Notes: a model not told the origin generated them from the sequence alone. A stretch of 64,000 nucleotides of DNA from Ottowia sp. oral taxon 894 (GCF_001262075.1 NZ_CP012073.1:558001-622000); one strand, 5' to 3'. Shown: positions 53,278 to 63,332, numbered from the stretch's first letter. Numbers and translations: made by a program.

Positions 53278-53310
53278 AAGGCCGCTGCCTCCTCCGGCAG
53301 CGGCCTTTTT
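53278..53310 (+). terminator. terminator of the fez-like cluster
   Basis: Stem AAGGCCGCTGCC / GGCAGCGGCCTT followed by TTTTT, 8 bases after the ATPase stop. Confidence 0.92.
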
Positions 53311-53489
53311 CATGCCCGCCTCCGCCAGAGCCGCCAGAGCCGCCCGCGTTGAAGCCGCTCAGGCGCTTGGCAACGTGTCTTTGAGGCGCCGGAAATGGCC
53401 GCAGAATCGGCGCCAAGCATGAAAATTGCATGCTTCACCGGCTTGACGCGCCATCGCCGTCTGCCAAAAACGCCCGACAACCGCCGCCC

Positions 53490-55604
53490 ATGTCCTCCCG
53501 CCGCCTGGCCTTTCCCTTTCGCCTGCCCTGGCATCGCGCTTTCCTGGCCGCTGCGCTGCCGCTGGCGCTGGCCGGGCGGCAGCTGTGGCAGCTGCTGCAA
53601 GCGCCGCAGGAAGGCGAGGCGCCTGTTGCCGTGTCGCCCTGGAGCCTGCCGCTATGGGCGCTGGGGGCGGCTGCGGCCCTGCTGTGGCTGCTGTGGGTGC
53701 TGCGCTTTTGCCGCAAGGGCCGCGTCATCCTGGATGAAAACGCGCTCACCGTGCAGCACGCCGGTCAGACGCTGGTGGTGCCTTACGCCTGGATCCGCTC
53801 CATCAACTTGCTGCGCCGCGCGGGCTACCAGTGGCTGCGCGTGGAATACGAGGGCGGCATCGTGCGGCTGCCGCACGCCATGCTGCCCACCGGCAAGGCT
53901 TTCGACAAGCTGCGCCGCGGCCTGCGGCACATGGCCCGGCTCACGCGGCAGAGCACGCTCATGCAGGCCACCGATTCCTTCGTGGAAGTCGAAGACAACC
54001 TGCCCGCTCCCGCCTCCACCACGCCGCCCCGGCGCGCGCGCCTGCTGCTGTGGCTGAACGCCTGGCTGGCCCTCACGGCCCTGCTGTGGTGGGTGGCGCT
54101 GGCCTGGCTGCCCACCGCGCCCAGCTTTGACAACGCCGTGCGCGAGACGCTGGCCCAGCAGTCCCGCCAGGCCTCGCCCTTCGGGCCGCAGTCGCTGGAT
54201 GCCGGCCTGGGGCCGGTCTGTCTGGCGCTGGATGACGAACCCCGGCCCGATGGCCGCTCCGCCAGCCCAGGCGGCATGGCCTGGCATGAAGACTTCATTG
54301 ACGAAGCCGCCCGCCCGCAAGCCCAGGCCCAGGCCCGGCAAGCCGGCCAGACCGGCGCAGCCGGCGCGGCCAGCGCCGCTGGCGACGGCGGCGCGGCCCT
54401 GCCTGATAGCGCCGCCGCCCCGGGCCGCCGCCTCCAGCAGCTGCGCGCGCTGGCCGACGCGGGCGTGCTGGAGCGCACCCGCATCAACATCCCGCTCAAT
54501 GGCGCGCTCTACCCCGCCACGCGCTTTCGCCTCAGCCGCCAGGGCTGGGCCAGCAGCGGCTGGGACAGCCAGCCGCACTGCTTTGAACTCGGCTGGCGCC
54601 ACTACCTGGGCCTGACCGGCTGGCACAGCGAAACGCCCGACAGCAACCTGGAGCGCAGCTACTACGCCGTGCGCGTGCTCACCGGCCCCAACGCCAGCCA
54701 GACGCCCTACTGGGCCAGCCACCCCGCCGTGCAGCGCGCCTTTGCCGACACCTTGGGCCGGGCGCTGCGGCCCGAAATCCGGCAAATCGTCCTCGTGCGC
54801 GAAGCCAGCGGCTGGGCCGGCCAGCAAACGCGCGGGCGCGCCGCCCGCTCCGAAAGCGGCTGGAAATACTGGCAGCGCGAGCTGGAAATCCTCTACGGCA
54901 AGGCGCAGCGCCAGCTCCTGCTGGCCTGGATCGCCCTGCGCGGCGGCGGCGCGCCCAGCCAGACCGAGGCGCGCCAGGCCATCGAAAAAATCCACGGCGC
55001 GGCCGCCGCCAGCGCTGACGCCCAGAGCTGCCTGCACCTGCCCGGCCACCCTGACTGGCCGGTGGATGAAGAACTCAGCGCCCAGCCCGCGCGCTACAGC
55101 GTTGCCCTCTACGCCCAGGCCGAGCGCGCGCCCGAAAGCCGCGTCGTCACGCGCACCCTGCCCTACCTGCAACGCCTCAAGGAGCTGGGCGTGCTGCACA
55201 GCGAGCGCCGCAGCATCAGCGCCCGGCGCGGCCCGCAGGCCGGCCAGATGGTGGAAGCCGACGTGTACGAACTTACCCCCGCCATGCAGCCCGCCCAGCA
55301 CCGCGACTACGCCTGGTGCCTGCCCCTGGGCGAACCCAAACTGGACATCATCGACCTTGACATCGCGCCCCCCAGCGCCTCTTACGGCCTGCTGCCGCGC
55401 TTTCGCTACCGCCTGCTGCGCACCTACCCCCACCCGCCCGACTGGGCGCAGCGCAGCGATTTGCAGGCTCGCTGGCCCGAGTTGCGCGACGCGCTTGCGC
55501 GCGGCCAGTTCTGCGAGGGCGAATTCACCTACGACATGGCCCGCCACGAAACCGCTGGCGGCGGCGCACGCTGCCGCTGGGCGTATGACGCGAGCGCTTC
55601 CTGA
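53490..55604 (+). CDS. large membrane-anchored protein of unknown function
   Basis: A 704-residue protein (start MSSRRLAFPF). Two membrane segments (about 18-36 and 52-72) are followed by a PH-like small domain (VILDENALTVQHAGQTLVVP, YAWIRSINLLRRAGY). A further membrane segment lies near 187-205 (LLLWLNAWLALTALLWWVAL). After a Gln/Ala/Gly linker, the rest is soluble (about 330-704) with many Trp and Tyr. No catalytic motif or family is recognised. High GC and codon use match the genome. It is set off by the preceding terminator and the following repeat. Confidence 0.75.
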   Translation: MSSRRLAFPFRLPWHRAFLAAALPLALAGRQLWQLLQAPQEGEAPVAVSPWSLPLWALGAAAALLWLLWVLRFCRKGRVILDENALTVQHAGQTLVVPYAWIRSINLLRRAGYQWLRVEYEGGIVRLPHAMLPTGKAFDKLRRGLRHMARLTRQSTLMQATDSFVEVEDNLPAPASTTPPRRARLLLWLNAWLALTALLWWVALAWLPTAPSFDNAVRETLAQQSRQASPFGPQSLDAGLGPVCLALDDEPRPDGRSASPGGMAWHEDFIDEAARPQAQAQARQAGQTGAAGAASAAGDGGAALPDSAAAPGRRLQQLRALADAGVLERTRINIPLNGALYPATRFRLSRQGWASSGWDSQPHCFELGWRHYLGLTGWHSETPDSNLERSYYAVRVLTGPNASQTPYWASHPAVQRAFADTLGRALRPEIRQIVLVREASGWAGQQTRGRAARSESGWKYWQRELEILYGKAQRQLLLAWIALRGGGAPSQTEARQAIEKIHGAAAASADAQSCLHLPGHPDWPVDEELSAQPARYSVALYAQAERAPESRVVTRTLPYLQRLKELGVLHSERRSISARRGPQAGQMVEADVYELTPAMQPAQHRDYAWCLPLGEPKLDIIDLDIAPPSASYGLLPRFRYRLLRTYPHPPDWAQRSDLQARWPELRDALARGQFCEGEFTYDMARHETAGGGARCRWAYDASAS

Positions 55605-55692
55605 AAACCCGTTCAAAGCCTTTCCGTGAGTGCGCGGCCCCGGGCGCACGCCCCAGGCCTGGCCGCGAGGGCTGCCGGAAGGCATCAGAAAA

Positions 55693-55770
55693 AGGAGCAA
55701 ATTCAGGCGATCTAAAACGCCGCTCGCGCCCTTTCCACTAGGACCTCATGCTATGAAACAAGGAGCGGAA
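55693..55770 (+). repeat. dispersed intergenic repeat A, copy 9
   Basis: AGGAGCAAATTCAGGCGATC, TAAAACGCCGCT, CCACTAGGACCTCATGCTAT and CAAGGAGCGGAA. It lies about 90 bases after the membrane-protein gene. Confidence 0.9.
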
Positions 55771-55877
55771 TAAGGGGTCAGCAAGGGGGAAATGGCTTGC
55801 GGGCGGATGCCTGGCGCCGGGCTGTCATGCCCGCCCTGCTCTCCCACGGGAGACGGCGTTTCAGCAGCCTGCCGGGC

Positions 55878-55922
55878 GGAGCTGGCCGCCCGGGAGCTGG
55901 CCGCCCGGGAGCTGGCCGCCCG
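55878..55922. repeat. 15-base tandem repeat, three copies
   Basis: GGAGCTGGCCGCCCG occurs three times in direct succession with no mismatch, in non-coding DNA. Copy number may vary between strains. Confidence 0.9.
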
Positions 55923-56004
55923 GCGAGGACTGGCAAGGCCGCAGGAGCTGCCCGGAGCCGCTTTTTTCGCGCTCACGGGCGGACGCTGCGAACAGAAGGG
56001 TTTC

Positions 56005-56763
56005 TCACGCCTTGCCTTCGGGCCAGTAGTGCGAGTCAGGCAGGCTGCGCGCGCCGAAGATGGCCTGGCCCACGCGCACGGTGGTCGCGCCTTCTTCAAT
56101 GGCCCATTCAAAGTCGCCCGACATGCCCATGGACAGCTCGGCCAGGGCCGCGCCTTGCGGGGCGTCTTGCCGCAGGCGGTCGCGCAGATCGCGCAGCAGC
56201 GCAAAGCACTGGCGCACTTGCGGCTCGTCGGTGGTGTGCATGGCCAGCGTCATCAGGCCGCGCACGTTCAGGCTGGCGAAGGCGGGCAGCTCGCGCATGA
56301 AGGCCAGCGCCTCTTGCGGCGCCAGGCCGAATTTGCTGGCTTCGCCGGAAGTGTTGATTTGCACCAGCACGTCCAGGCTGCGGCCCAGCGCTTGCAGGCG
56401 CGCGTCCAGCGCCCGGGCCACGCGCAGGCTGTCGAGCGCGTGAAATTCGCTGGCGAATTCGGCCACCAGCCGGGCCTTGTTGGTTTGCAGGTGGCCAATC
56501 AGACACCAGCGCAAACCGGGCATGTCCTGGCGCATGGCCTGCCATTTGCCGTAGGCCTCCTGCACTTTGTTTTCGCCCATTTCGCGCACGCCGGCGGCCC
56601 AGGCCAGGCGCAGGCGCTCCTCGGGCACGGTTTTGCTCACGGGCAGCAGGCGCACGTCTTGCGGACTGCGGCCGCTGCGCTGGCAGGCGGCGTCCATGCG
56701 GGCGCGTATGGCGGCGATGTTGCGGCGCAGGTCTTCTTCGGTCAGGGCGGTGGTGTAGTTCAT
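56005..56763 (-). CDS. YggS-family PLP homeostasis protein
   Basis: A 252-residue fold-type III PLP-binding protein (PLPBP/YggS), thought to buffer pyridoxal phosphate. VRLLPVSKTVPEERL carries the PLP Lys, GENKVQEAYGKW and WCLIGHLQTNKA follow, VLVQINTSGEASKFG is typical, and the phosphate-binding end is LSMGMSGDFEWAIEEG, TTVRVGQAIFG. It lies 42 bases downstream of rapZ on the same strand. Confidence 0.95.
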   Translation of the reverse strand: MNYTTALTEEDLRRNIAAIRARMDAACQRSGRSPQDVRLLPVSKTVPEERLRLAWAAGVREMGENKVQEAYGKWQAMRQDMPGLRWCLIGHLQTNKARLVAEFASEFHALDSLRVARALDARLQALGRSLDVLVQINTSGEASKFGLAPQEALAFMRELPAFASLNVRGLMTLAMHTTDEPQVRQCFALLRDLRDRLRQDAPQGAALAELSMGMSGDFEWAIEEGATTVRVGQAIFGARSLPDSHYWPEGKA

Positions 56764-56805
56764 GGCTTTCGTGGGTGTTTTTTGAAGGGGGGAAGGGGCC
56801 GGGTT

Positions 56806-57687
56806 TCAGCCCAGCTCGCGGTGGCGCGCCAGCGTGCTCCAGCGGGGGGCGAACTGGCGGGCCAGCTGCTCGGCCAGATAGACGGAGCGGTGCTGCCCGC
56901 CCGTGCAGCCAATGGCCACGGTGACGTAGCTGCGGTGGTCTGCGGCCAGGCGCGGCAGCCAGGTTTGCAAGAAGCTGGCGATGTGCTCTTGCATCTGCGC
57001 CACTTCGGGCTGGCGCGCCAGGTAACCGGCCACGGGCGCGTCGCGGCCCGTGAGCGGGCGCAGGGCCGGTTCGTAGTAGGGGTTGGGCAGCATGCGCACG
57101 TCAAACAGGTAGTCGGCATCCAGCGGCGCGCCGCGCTTGAAGCCGAAAGACTCGAACACCAGCGTGAGGTGCGCGGCGGGCGCGGCGATCACGCTTTTGA
57201 CCGCCGAGGCCAGCTGCGCGGGGCGGATGTGGCTGGTGTCAATCACATGGGCGCGGCTGCGCAGGCCGTCCAGCATTTCGCGCTCGCGGGTGATGGCTTG
57301 CGCCAGGGCGGGCAGGGCGTCGGCGTCGGCAGGGTGGATGGCCGAGAGCGGGTGGCGGCGGCGCGTTTCGGAAAAGCGCCGCGTCAGCGTTTCGTCATTG
57401 GCGTCCAGAAAGATGACGCGCGCCTGCCCGCCCAGCGTTTTCAGCAGCGCGGGCAGCTGCGGCAGCGAGGTGCGGCTGCGCGCGTCAATGGCCACGGCCA
57501 CGCGCCCCGTGCCCTGCATGGCGGGCAGGGCCAGAAAAGCCTGAAGCAGCTCGGGCGGCAGGTTGTCCACGCAGTAGTAGCCCGCGTCTTCCAGCGCGCG
57601 CAGGGCCACGGATTTGCCGGAGCCGGACATGCCGGTGATGAGCACCAGATCGAGCGCAGCGGCAGGAGCATCAGAAGCGGCGGACAT
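56806..57687 (-). CDS. rapZ: RNase adapter protein / nucleotide-binding protein RapZ
   Basis: A 293-residue YvcJ/RapZ family P-loop protein: Walker [49 protein letters not shown] and the C-terminal [19 protein letters not shown] with [18 protein letters not shown]. In E. coli RapZ binds GlcN6P and guides RNase E to the sRNA GlmZ; GlmZ need not exist here, so the role in this organism is open. Confidence 0.94.
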   Translation of the reverse strand: MSAASDAPAAALDLVLITGMSGSGKSVALRALEDAGYYCVDNLPPELLQAFLALPAMQGTGRVAVAIDARSRTSLPQLPALLKTLGGQARVIFLDANDETLTRRFSETRRRHPLSAIHPADADALPALAQAITREREMLDGLRSRAHVIDTSHIRPAQLASAVKSVIAAPAAHLTLVFESFGFKRGAPLDADYLFDVRMLPNPYYEPALRPLTGRDAPVAGYLARQPEVAQMQEHIASFLQTWLPRLAADHRSYVTVAIGCTGGQHRSVYLAEQLARQFAPRWSTLARHRELG

Positions 57688-57709
57688 GGGAGCCTTTCCG
57701 TATCAAAAA

Positions 57710-57788
57710 AGGAGCAAATTCAGGGCATCAGAAAACGGCATCTGCGCAGTTTCCACTAGGACATCATGCTATTGAACAAGGAGCGAAT
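57710..57788 (+). repeat. dispersed intergenic repeat A, copy 10
   Basis: AGGAGCAAATTCAGGGCATC, AAAACGGCATCTGCGCAG, TTTCCACTAGGACATCATGC and AAGGAGCGA. It abuts the recN stop codon exactly and ends 22 bases before rapZ, filling the whole gap. Confidence 0.92.
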
Positions 57789-59573
57789 TCAGGCTGCATC
57801 ATCCGCCACCCTATCCGCCGCACCGCCTTCCGCCCTGCCCTTTCGGGCGCGGGCTGTTTTCCGCGCGCCGCCCGCTTCAGGCGCTGCAAGCTCCGCAGCG
57901 GCCGGGGCCTGCCCGGCGGCCAGCATTTCGCGCGCGTGAGCCAGGGTGGCGGCTGATTGGGGGTCGCCGCCGAGCATGCGGGCGATTTCGGCGTCGCGCG
58001 CGTCGCCTTCGGCGGCTTGCACGCGGCTGCTGGCGCCTTCGGCGCTGCTTTGCTTGCTGACGACCAGCTGCTGGTGGGCGCAGGCGGCCACTTGCGCCAG
58101 GTGGGTGACGCACAGCACTTGCCGGTCTGCGCCCAGCTGGCGCAGCAGCTGGCCGACGGTGATGGCCACGGCGCCGCCCACGCCGGAGTCCACTTCGTCA
58201 AACACCAGCGTGGGCACGCTGCCCAGGCGGCTGGTGGTGACGGCGATGGCCAGCGCCAGGCGCGAGAGTTCGCCGCCGGAGGCCACTTTTTCGAGCGGCC
58301 GGGGGCTGACGCCCGCGTGGGCGGCCACGAGAAAGGCCACGTTTTCCAGCCCGTGCGCGGCGGCTTCTTCGGGCGCGAGGGGGGGCAGTTCGATGACGAA
58401 GCGCCCGCCGGGCATGCCCAGGCGCTGCATGGCCTGGGTGACGGCTTCGGCCAGCCGGGGGGCGGCGGCGGCGCGCGCGGCGCTGGCGCGGCGGGCTTCT
58501 TGCAGCCAGGCGGCGCGGGCGGCTTCGGCGCGCGCTTGCAGGGCGGCCAGGTCGGCGGCGCTGTCCAGCCGCGCCAGTTCGGCCTGCCAGGCGGCCAAGG
58601 TGGCGGGCAGTTCTTCTGGCGGGCGGCGCCAGCGGCGGGCCAGCGAGAGCCATTGGCTCAGGCGCTCATCGACTTCGCGCAGGGCTTCGGGGTCGGTTTC
58701 GGCGCGGGCCAGCCAGCCGCTGAGCGAGTGGGCCACGTCGCCCGCCTGGGCGATGGCCGCTTCCAGCAGCTCGGCCAGGGGGGCGAAGTCAGGCTCGATG
58801 TGGCTTTGCGCCTGCAAGGCCGCTTGCGCCTGCTCCAGCGCGGCCAGGGCGTTGCGGCCGCCGCTGTCGCTGTCGCCTTGCAGGGCTTCGCGGGCGGTTT
58901 GCGCGGCGTCGATGAGGGCCTGGGCGTGGGCCAGGCGTTCGTGGCGCTGGTTGAGTTCGGCCCATTCGCCTTCGCCGGGGGCGAGTTTTTCGAGTTCGCC
59001 GATTTGCCATTGCAGGCGCTCGCGCTCTTGCGCCAGGGTTTCTTGCGCGGCGCGGGCTTCGTCCAGCTGGCGGGCGGCGGCGCGCCAGGCGTGCCAGGCG
59101 GCAGCCAGCGGCGCGGTGTCCAGCCGCGCGTAGGCGTCCAGCAGGGCGCGGGTGGCAGCGGGCCGGGTGAGGCTTTGCCAGGCGTGCTGGCCGTGGATGT
59201 CCACTAGCCACGCGGCGGCTTCGCGCAGCTGGGCGGCGGTGGCGGCCGAGCCGTTGATCCACGCGCGGCTTTTGCCGCCTGCGTCCACGGTGCGGCGCAG
59301 CAGCAGCGTGGCTTCTGGCTCAAAGCCCGCTTCTTGCAGCCAGGCGGCCAGGGGCGCGGGGGTGTCGAATTCGGCAGCCACTTCGCAGCGGCTGGCGCCT
59401 TCGCGCACGGCCAGGGCGTCGGCGCGTGCGCCCAGGGCCAGTTGCACTGCATCGAGCAGGATGGATTTGCCCGCGCCGGTTTCGCCGGTGAGCGCCGTAA
59501 AGCCCGCTGAAAAGTCCAGCTCCAGCTGCTTGACGATGACGAAATCGCGCAGGCTCAGGTGTCGCAGTGCCAT
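57789..59573 (-). CDS. recN: DNA repair protein RecN
   Basis: A 594-residue SMC-like ATPase for double-strand-break repair. Walker A FTALTGETGAGKSILLDAVQ is near residue 30, a long Ala/Gln/Arg coiled-coil lies in the middle, the ABC signature is KVASGGELSRLALAI near 390, and Walker B is PTLVFDEVDSGVGGAVA. A divergent Ala/Arg-rich tail of about 50 residues ends the chain. The start is 4 bases from the nadK stop, so the two are co-translated. Confidence 0.96.
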   Translation of the reverse strand: MALRHLSLRDFVIVKQLELDFSAGFTALTGETGAGKSILLDAVQLALGARADALAVREGASRCEVAAEFDTPAPLAAWLQEAGFEPEATLLLRRTVDAGGKSRAWINGSAATAAQLREAAAWLVDIHGQHAWQSLTRPAATRALLDAYARLDTAPLAAAWHAWRAAARQLDEARAAQETLAQERERLQWQIGELEKLAPGEGEWAELNQRHERLAHAQALIDAAQTAREALQGDSDSGGRNALAALEQAQAALQAQSHIEPDFAPLAELLEAAIAQAGDVAHSLSGWLARAETDPEALREVDERLSQWLSLARRWRRPPEELPATLAAWQAELARLDSAADLAALQARAEAARAAWLQEARRASAARAAAAPRLAEAVTQAMQRLGMPGGRFVIELPPLAPEEAAAHGLENVAFLVAAHAGVSPRPLEKVASGGELSRLALAIAVTTSRLGSVPTLVFDEVDSGVGGAVAITVGQLLRQLGADRQVLCVTHLAQVAACAHQQLVVSKQSSAEGASSRVQAAEGDARDAEIARMLGGDPQSAATLAHAREMLAAGQAPAAAELAAPEAGGARKTARARKGRAEGGAADRVADDAA

Positions 59574-59576
59574 AGG

Positions 59577-60497
59577 TCAGACGGCTCCTTGGTTCCAGTG
59601 GAGTTTGTGGCGCAGGGTGTCGAAATAGCTCCAGCCTGCGGGGTGGAGAAAACGGGCCTGGTGCGGCGAGCGGCGCACCACGATGCTGTCGCCATGCTGC
59701 AAGGCGGCGACCGACTGGGTGTCAAAACTGGCGCTGGCTTGCGGGCCACCGACCACGCGGATGACGATTTCCGCCGGATCGGCCAGCACCACGGGCCGGT
59801 TGGAGAGCGCCTGCGGCGCAATGGGCGCAAGCACCCAGCCCGGCAGCTGCGGATGCAGGATGGGGCCGCCCGCCGCCAGCGAGTAGGCGGTGGAACCCGT
59901 GGGCGTGGCCACGATCAGCCCGTCGGCCCGGTAGCGGGCGATGAAGCGGCCATCGGCATGCGCTTCCAGCTCCACCATGCTGGCGGCCGCGCCCCGGTGC
60001 ACGACCACGTCATTGGCGGCCAGCGCCTCGAACACGCAAGCGCCTTCGCGCAGCACGCGGCCGTGCATGAGCGCGCGCTCGTCGCTTTCGTAGCGCCCTT
60101 GCAGCAGCATGGGCGGCAGCAGGTGGCGGTATTGATCCAGCGCGATGTCGGTCACAAAGCCCAGCCGCCCCTGGTTGATGCCGATGAGCGGCATGCCAAA
60201 CGGCGCCATCTGCCGCGCCAGCCCCAGCATGGTGCCGTCGCCGCCCACGGCCACGCCCACATCGGCGCGGCGGCCCAGCTCGTCCACGCGGGCCACGTCG
60301 CAGCCCACGGCTTCCAGCCACAGCGCGCGGGCGCATTCGGCTTCCACCAGCACGTGCAGGCCCAGCTCCTGCAAAAAGGCGTGCACGTCCAGCAGCGCCG
60401 CGCGCGAGGCGTGCAGGGCGCTGCCGCTGATTGATTCATGGTGCTTGCCCACCAGGGCCGCGCAGCGAAAAGGCGCAAAAGCAGGCGCTGTGCTCAT
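59577..60497 (-). CDS. nadK: NAD kinase
   Basis: It phosphorylates NAD to NADP. The 306-residue chain (start MSTAPAFAPFRCAALVG at 60497) has the GGDGTMLG signature with the catalytic Asp, GINQGRLGFVTD, the LAANDVVVHRG region, and DGLIVATPTGSTAYSLAAGGPILHP. The ATG shares one base with the darP stop (TGATG), so translation is coupled with darP. Confidence 0.96.
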   Translation of the reverse strand: MSTAPAFAPFRCAALVGKHHESISGSALHASRAALLDVHAFLQELGLHVLVEAECARALWLEAVGCDVARVDELGRRADVGVAVGGDGTMLGLARQMAPFGMPLIGINQGRLGFVTDIALDQYRHLLPPMLLQGRYESDERALMHGRVLREGACVFEALAANDVVVHRGAAASMVELEAHADGRFIARYRADGLIVATPTGSTAYSLAAGGPILHPQLPGWVLAPIAPQALSNRPVVLADPAEIVIRVVGGPQASASFDTQSVAALQHGDSIVVRRSPHQARFLHPAGWSYFDTLRHKLHWNQGAV

Positions 60498-61135
60498 CAC
60501 GCGCGTTCTTCGTTCAACATGCCGCGAATGAGCTGGAAAAGCTCGCGCCAGGCGCGGCCCTGCCGCACGCCCTGGCCGGGCGCGCTGGCCACGGCGGCGG
60601 CCTGCGCGCGGTCTTTGCGGGCCTGGCGGATGAGGGCGCGCAGCTGCTGCGCGTCGGTCTGCGCAAAGCGCGCCATCCACTCGTTCAGCGCGGCCTGGCT
60701 GGCGGCGGCATCCGGGGCGGCCAGGCGCTCGCGCCAGTCTTCGGCGGCGTGCAGCAGCAGCGTGTCTTGCGCCGCGCCCTGGCGCTGCTGCTCCAGCGCG
60801 GCGTGAATGGCGGCAATGCCGTCTTCATCCAGCTGGCGCATGAGCTTGCCCACGTATTGGCTCTGGCGGCGGCGGCCTTCAAAGTCGGTGATGCGCGCCA
60901 GCTCCGCCAGCGCCTCTTCCAGGCGCGCGGGCAGCGCCAGCGCTTCGCGCAGCGCCGGGCGCAGCGTCAGCAGCGCCTCGCCCAGCGCCTGCAACTGGGC
61001 GCTTTGCGCCTTCAGCTCGGTTTTGCTGGGCGCGTCGCCGCCTTTGAGGGCGCGCCGGTATTGCTCGTCCAGCTCGCTGCCTTCGGCCACGAACTGGCCG
61101 CGCACAAAATAGCCTTTTTTCGGTTTTCTCGCCAT
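60497..61135 (-). CDS. darP: ribosome biogenesis factor DarP (DUF615)
   Basis: A 212-residue basic helical protein of the YjgA/DarP family, which helps assemble the 50S subunit. PSKTELKAQSAQLQALGE and GRRRQSQYVGKLMRQLDED are the family motifs. The C-terminus has QLRALIRQARKD and WRELFQLIR. It heads the darP-nadK-recN run and is divergent from pmbA, an arrangement found in many proteobacteria. Confidence 0.93.
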   Translation of the reverse strand: MARKPKKGYFVRGQFVAEGSELDEQYRRALKGGDAPSKTELKAQSAQLQALGEALLTLRPALREALALPARLEEALAELARITDFEGRRRQSQYVGKLMRQLDEDGIAAIHAALEQQRQGAAQDTLLLHAAEDWRERLAAPDAAASQAALNEWMARFAQTDAQQLRALIRQARKDRAQAAAVASAPGQGVRQGRAWRELFQLIRGMLNEERA

Positions 61136-61440
61136 TTTTAAAAATCAGTTTCCATTCATTTTTGAAAGGGTATTCAAAATAATCTCCCGGGGCAGAATGA
61201 AACCCATGCCGAAAAGCCTGTTTGCATGCACTCTCCGGCCAGAAACATCATGTTTGCCAGCGCTGTTGCAACAGACCCCGCAACGGCTGAAATCCGGCAG
61301 GGCGCGCGCCCGCCTTCCGCATGAAAAGCGTGTATGCCCGTTAATGATGCCCGCCCCCGGAAAAACCCATTGCATAAATGCCTGCGGCAATACTTTCACC
61401 AAAAGAAACCATGAGAAACCGCAAGTATGATAGCCGCACC

Positions 61441-62874
61441 ATGCGCAAACCCGTGAACAAACCCGAAAAAACCGCTTCCGCCGCTTCTTCTTTTGCGCCT
61501 GCCGCCAGCGCGCAAACGCTGCCCGGCTTTACCCACAGCCGCGCCCAGTTTGAAGAACTGGCGGACGCCGCCATGAGCCATGCCCGCAAGCTGGGCGCCA
61601 GCGACGTGGCCGCCGACGTTTCCGAAAGCGCGGGCCTGTCGGTCAGCGCGCGCCAGGGCGAGCTGGAAACGGTGGAACACAGCCTTGACAAATCACTGGC
61701 CGTGACGGTGTACATCGGCCACAAAAGCGGCTCGGCCAGCACTTGCGACTTCTCGCCCCAGGCCGTGCGGCAAACCGTGCAGGCCGCCTACGACATCGCC
61801 CGCTACATCACCGAAGACCCGGCCAGCGGCCTGCCCGACGAAGCCGACGTGGCCGGCCCGCAGGCCGCCAGCCTGGACCTCGACCTGTTCCACCCCTGGA
61901 ACCCTTCCGTGGAACAGGCCCTGGCCCTGGCGCTGGCCTGCGAGCAGGCCGCGCTGCAAACCAGCCCGCACATCAGCAACAGCGAAGGCGCCGGCGTTTC
62001 GGCCCAGCAAAGCCACTTTTTCAGCGCCCACAGCCACGGCTTTCGCGGCGGCTACGCCAGCTCGCGCCACAGCTTTTCCGTCTCCGTCATCGCGGGCCAG
62101 GGCGATGCCATGCAGCGCGACGGCTGGTTCAGCGCCGAACGCAACGCCGCCCGCCTGGCCAGCCCCGAAGCCGTGGGCCGCTACGCCGCCGAGCGCGTGC
62201 TCAGCCGCGTGGGCGCGCGAAAAATCAGCACGCGCGAATGCCCCGTGCTTTTCGAGGCGCCCCTGGCGGCGGGCCTGCTGGGCCACTTCGTGCAAGCCGT
62301 CAGCGGCGGCGCGCTCTACCGCAAAAACACCTTCCTGGCCGGCTCTCTGGGCCAGCCCGTGTTCGCCGGACACGTGGAAATCACCGAAAACCCCTTCATT
62401 CCCGGCGGCCGTGGCAGCGCCCCGTTTGACGGCGAAGGCGTGCGCGTGACGCCGCGCCAGGTGGTGCAGGCCGGCCGCGTGGCGGGCTACTTTCTGGGCA
62501 GCTACTCGGCGCGCAAGCTGGGCATGAAAACCACCGGCAACGCGGGCGGCTCGCACAACCTGCGCCTGTACTCGCGCCAGACCAGCGCGCAAGACGATTT
62601 GCCCGCCATGCTGCAAAAGCTGGGCACGGGCCTGTTCGTGACCGAACTCATGGGCAGCGGCGTGAACTACGTGACCGGCGACTACTCGCGCGGCGCCAGC
62701 GGCTACTGGGTGGAAAACGGCCAGATCGCCTACCCCGTGCAGGAAGTCACCATCGCCGGCAACCTGCGCGAGATGTTCCTGAACCTGCAAGCCATCGGCG
62801 CCGACGCCTACACCTACGGCGCCAAAACCAGCGGCTCCGTGCTCATCGCCCGCATGAAGGTGGCTGGCTCCTGA
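61441..62874 (+). CDS. pmbA: TldE/PmbA metalloprotease subunit
   Basis: PmbA (TldE) works with TldD to degrade small peptides and mature microcins. The chain of about 477 residues shows the family pattern: ADVSESAGLSVSARQGELET, LDKSLAVTVYIGHKSGSAS, then ECPVLFEAPLAAGLLGHFVQ, GSLGQPVFAG, KTTGNAGGSHNL, and near the end LFVTELMGSGVNYVTGDYSR and NLREMFLNL. ATG 61441 lies 11 bases from a -10-like TATGAT and may be leaderless; ATG 61411 is the alternative. Confidence 0.94.
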   Translation: MRKPVNKPEKTASAASSFAPAASAQTLPGFTHSRAQFEELADAAMSHARKLGASDVAADVSESAGLSVSARQGELETVEHSLDKSLAVTVYIGHKSGSASTCDFSPQAVRQTVQAAYDIARYITEDPASGLPDEADVAGPQAASLDLDLFHPWNPSVEQALALALACEQAALQTSPHISNSEGAGVSAQQSHFFSAHSHGFRGGYASSRHSFSVSVIAGQGDAMQRDGWFSAERNAARLASPEAVGRYAAERVLSRVGARKISTRECPVLFEAPLAAGLLGHFVQAVSGGALYRKNTFLAGSLGQPVFAGHVEITENPFIPGGRGSAPFDGEGVRVTPRQVVQAGRVAGYFLGSYSARKLGMKTTGNAGGSHNLRLYSRQTSAQDDLPAMLQKLGTGLFVTELMGSGVNYVTGDYSRGASGYWVENGQIAYPVQEVTIAGNLREMFLNLQAIGADAYTYGAKTSGSVLIARMKVAGS

Positions 62875-63332
62875 AAGGCTGCTCAAAGCCCGGGAACCCA
62901 TCCGCCGCACCCGCCAGGCATCATCAAAAACAGAAGCAAATTCAGGCAGGTAAAAATGCCGCTCTGCGCAGTCTGCACTAGGACATCATGCTATGAATGA
63001 AGGAGCGAAATAAAGCCGCCCGCCCGCAGGCCTGCGGCGCATGCCCTGCCCGTTCCAATCCGCTTCCCCGCAGCCCGCCTTTGAACAGACGCTGAAAAGC
63101 CGCCCGGCTGGCGGCGGCGGAAACAAACCCGGCCTGCGCCCACAAAACACCGCGCCAGCTTCCAGCTCCATTGCCTGACTCCACCGCCCGGCTTCACCGC
63201 TGACTTCACCGCACAACTTCACCGCCTGACGCGCGGCAAGCGCGCGCCGCCCCAGCCGTACGCCCCAGCCGTACCATTCGCCCCTGCCTTTTTTCGCGCC
63301 GCGCGCTGCGGCGCTCCACGTTTTCTCAAAAA
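62875..63332. other. gap between pmbA and guaA
   Basis: 458 bases with no supportable gene. It begins with a degraded repeat B (GCTGCTCAAAGCCCGGGAAC at 62880), holds repeat A (62932-63010), and has a further B-like piece near 63080 on the reverse strand. The guaA promoter probably lies in 63200-63320, but no clear box is seen. Confidence 0.6.
62932..63010 (+). repeat. dispersed intergenic repeat A, copy 11
   Basis: AGAAGCAAATTCAGGCAGG, TAAAAATGCCGCTCTGCGCAG, CACTAGGACATCATGCTATG and AAGGAGCGAAA. It lies about 55 bases after pmbA. Confidence 0.92.

Larger units (their letters stand above)
55605..56004. other. gap with repeats B and A and a 15-base tandem repeat
   Basis: No gene is seen in 400 bases. 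Repeat B (GTTCAAAGCCTTTCCGTGAG) is at 55611-55634, repeat A at 55693-55770, and three exact copies of GGAGCTGGCCGCCCG stand in tandem at 55878-55922. Confidence 0.7.

Noticed and set aside
53652-55700. A minus-strand frame of 682 codons opposite the large membrane protein
   Set aside because: Composition is that of antisense DNA; the plus-strand protein has sensible membrane segments and domain boundaries.
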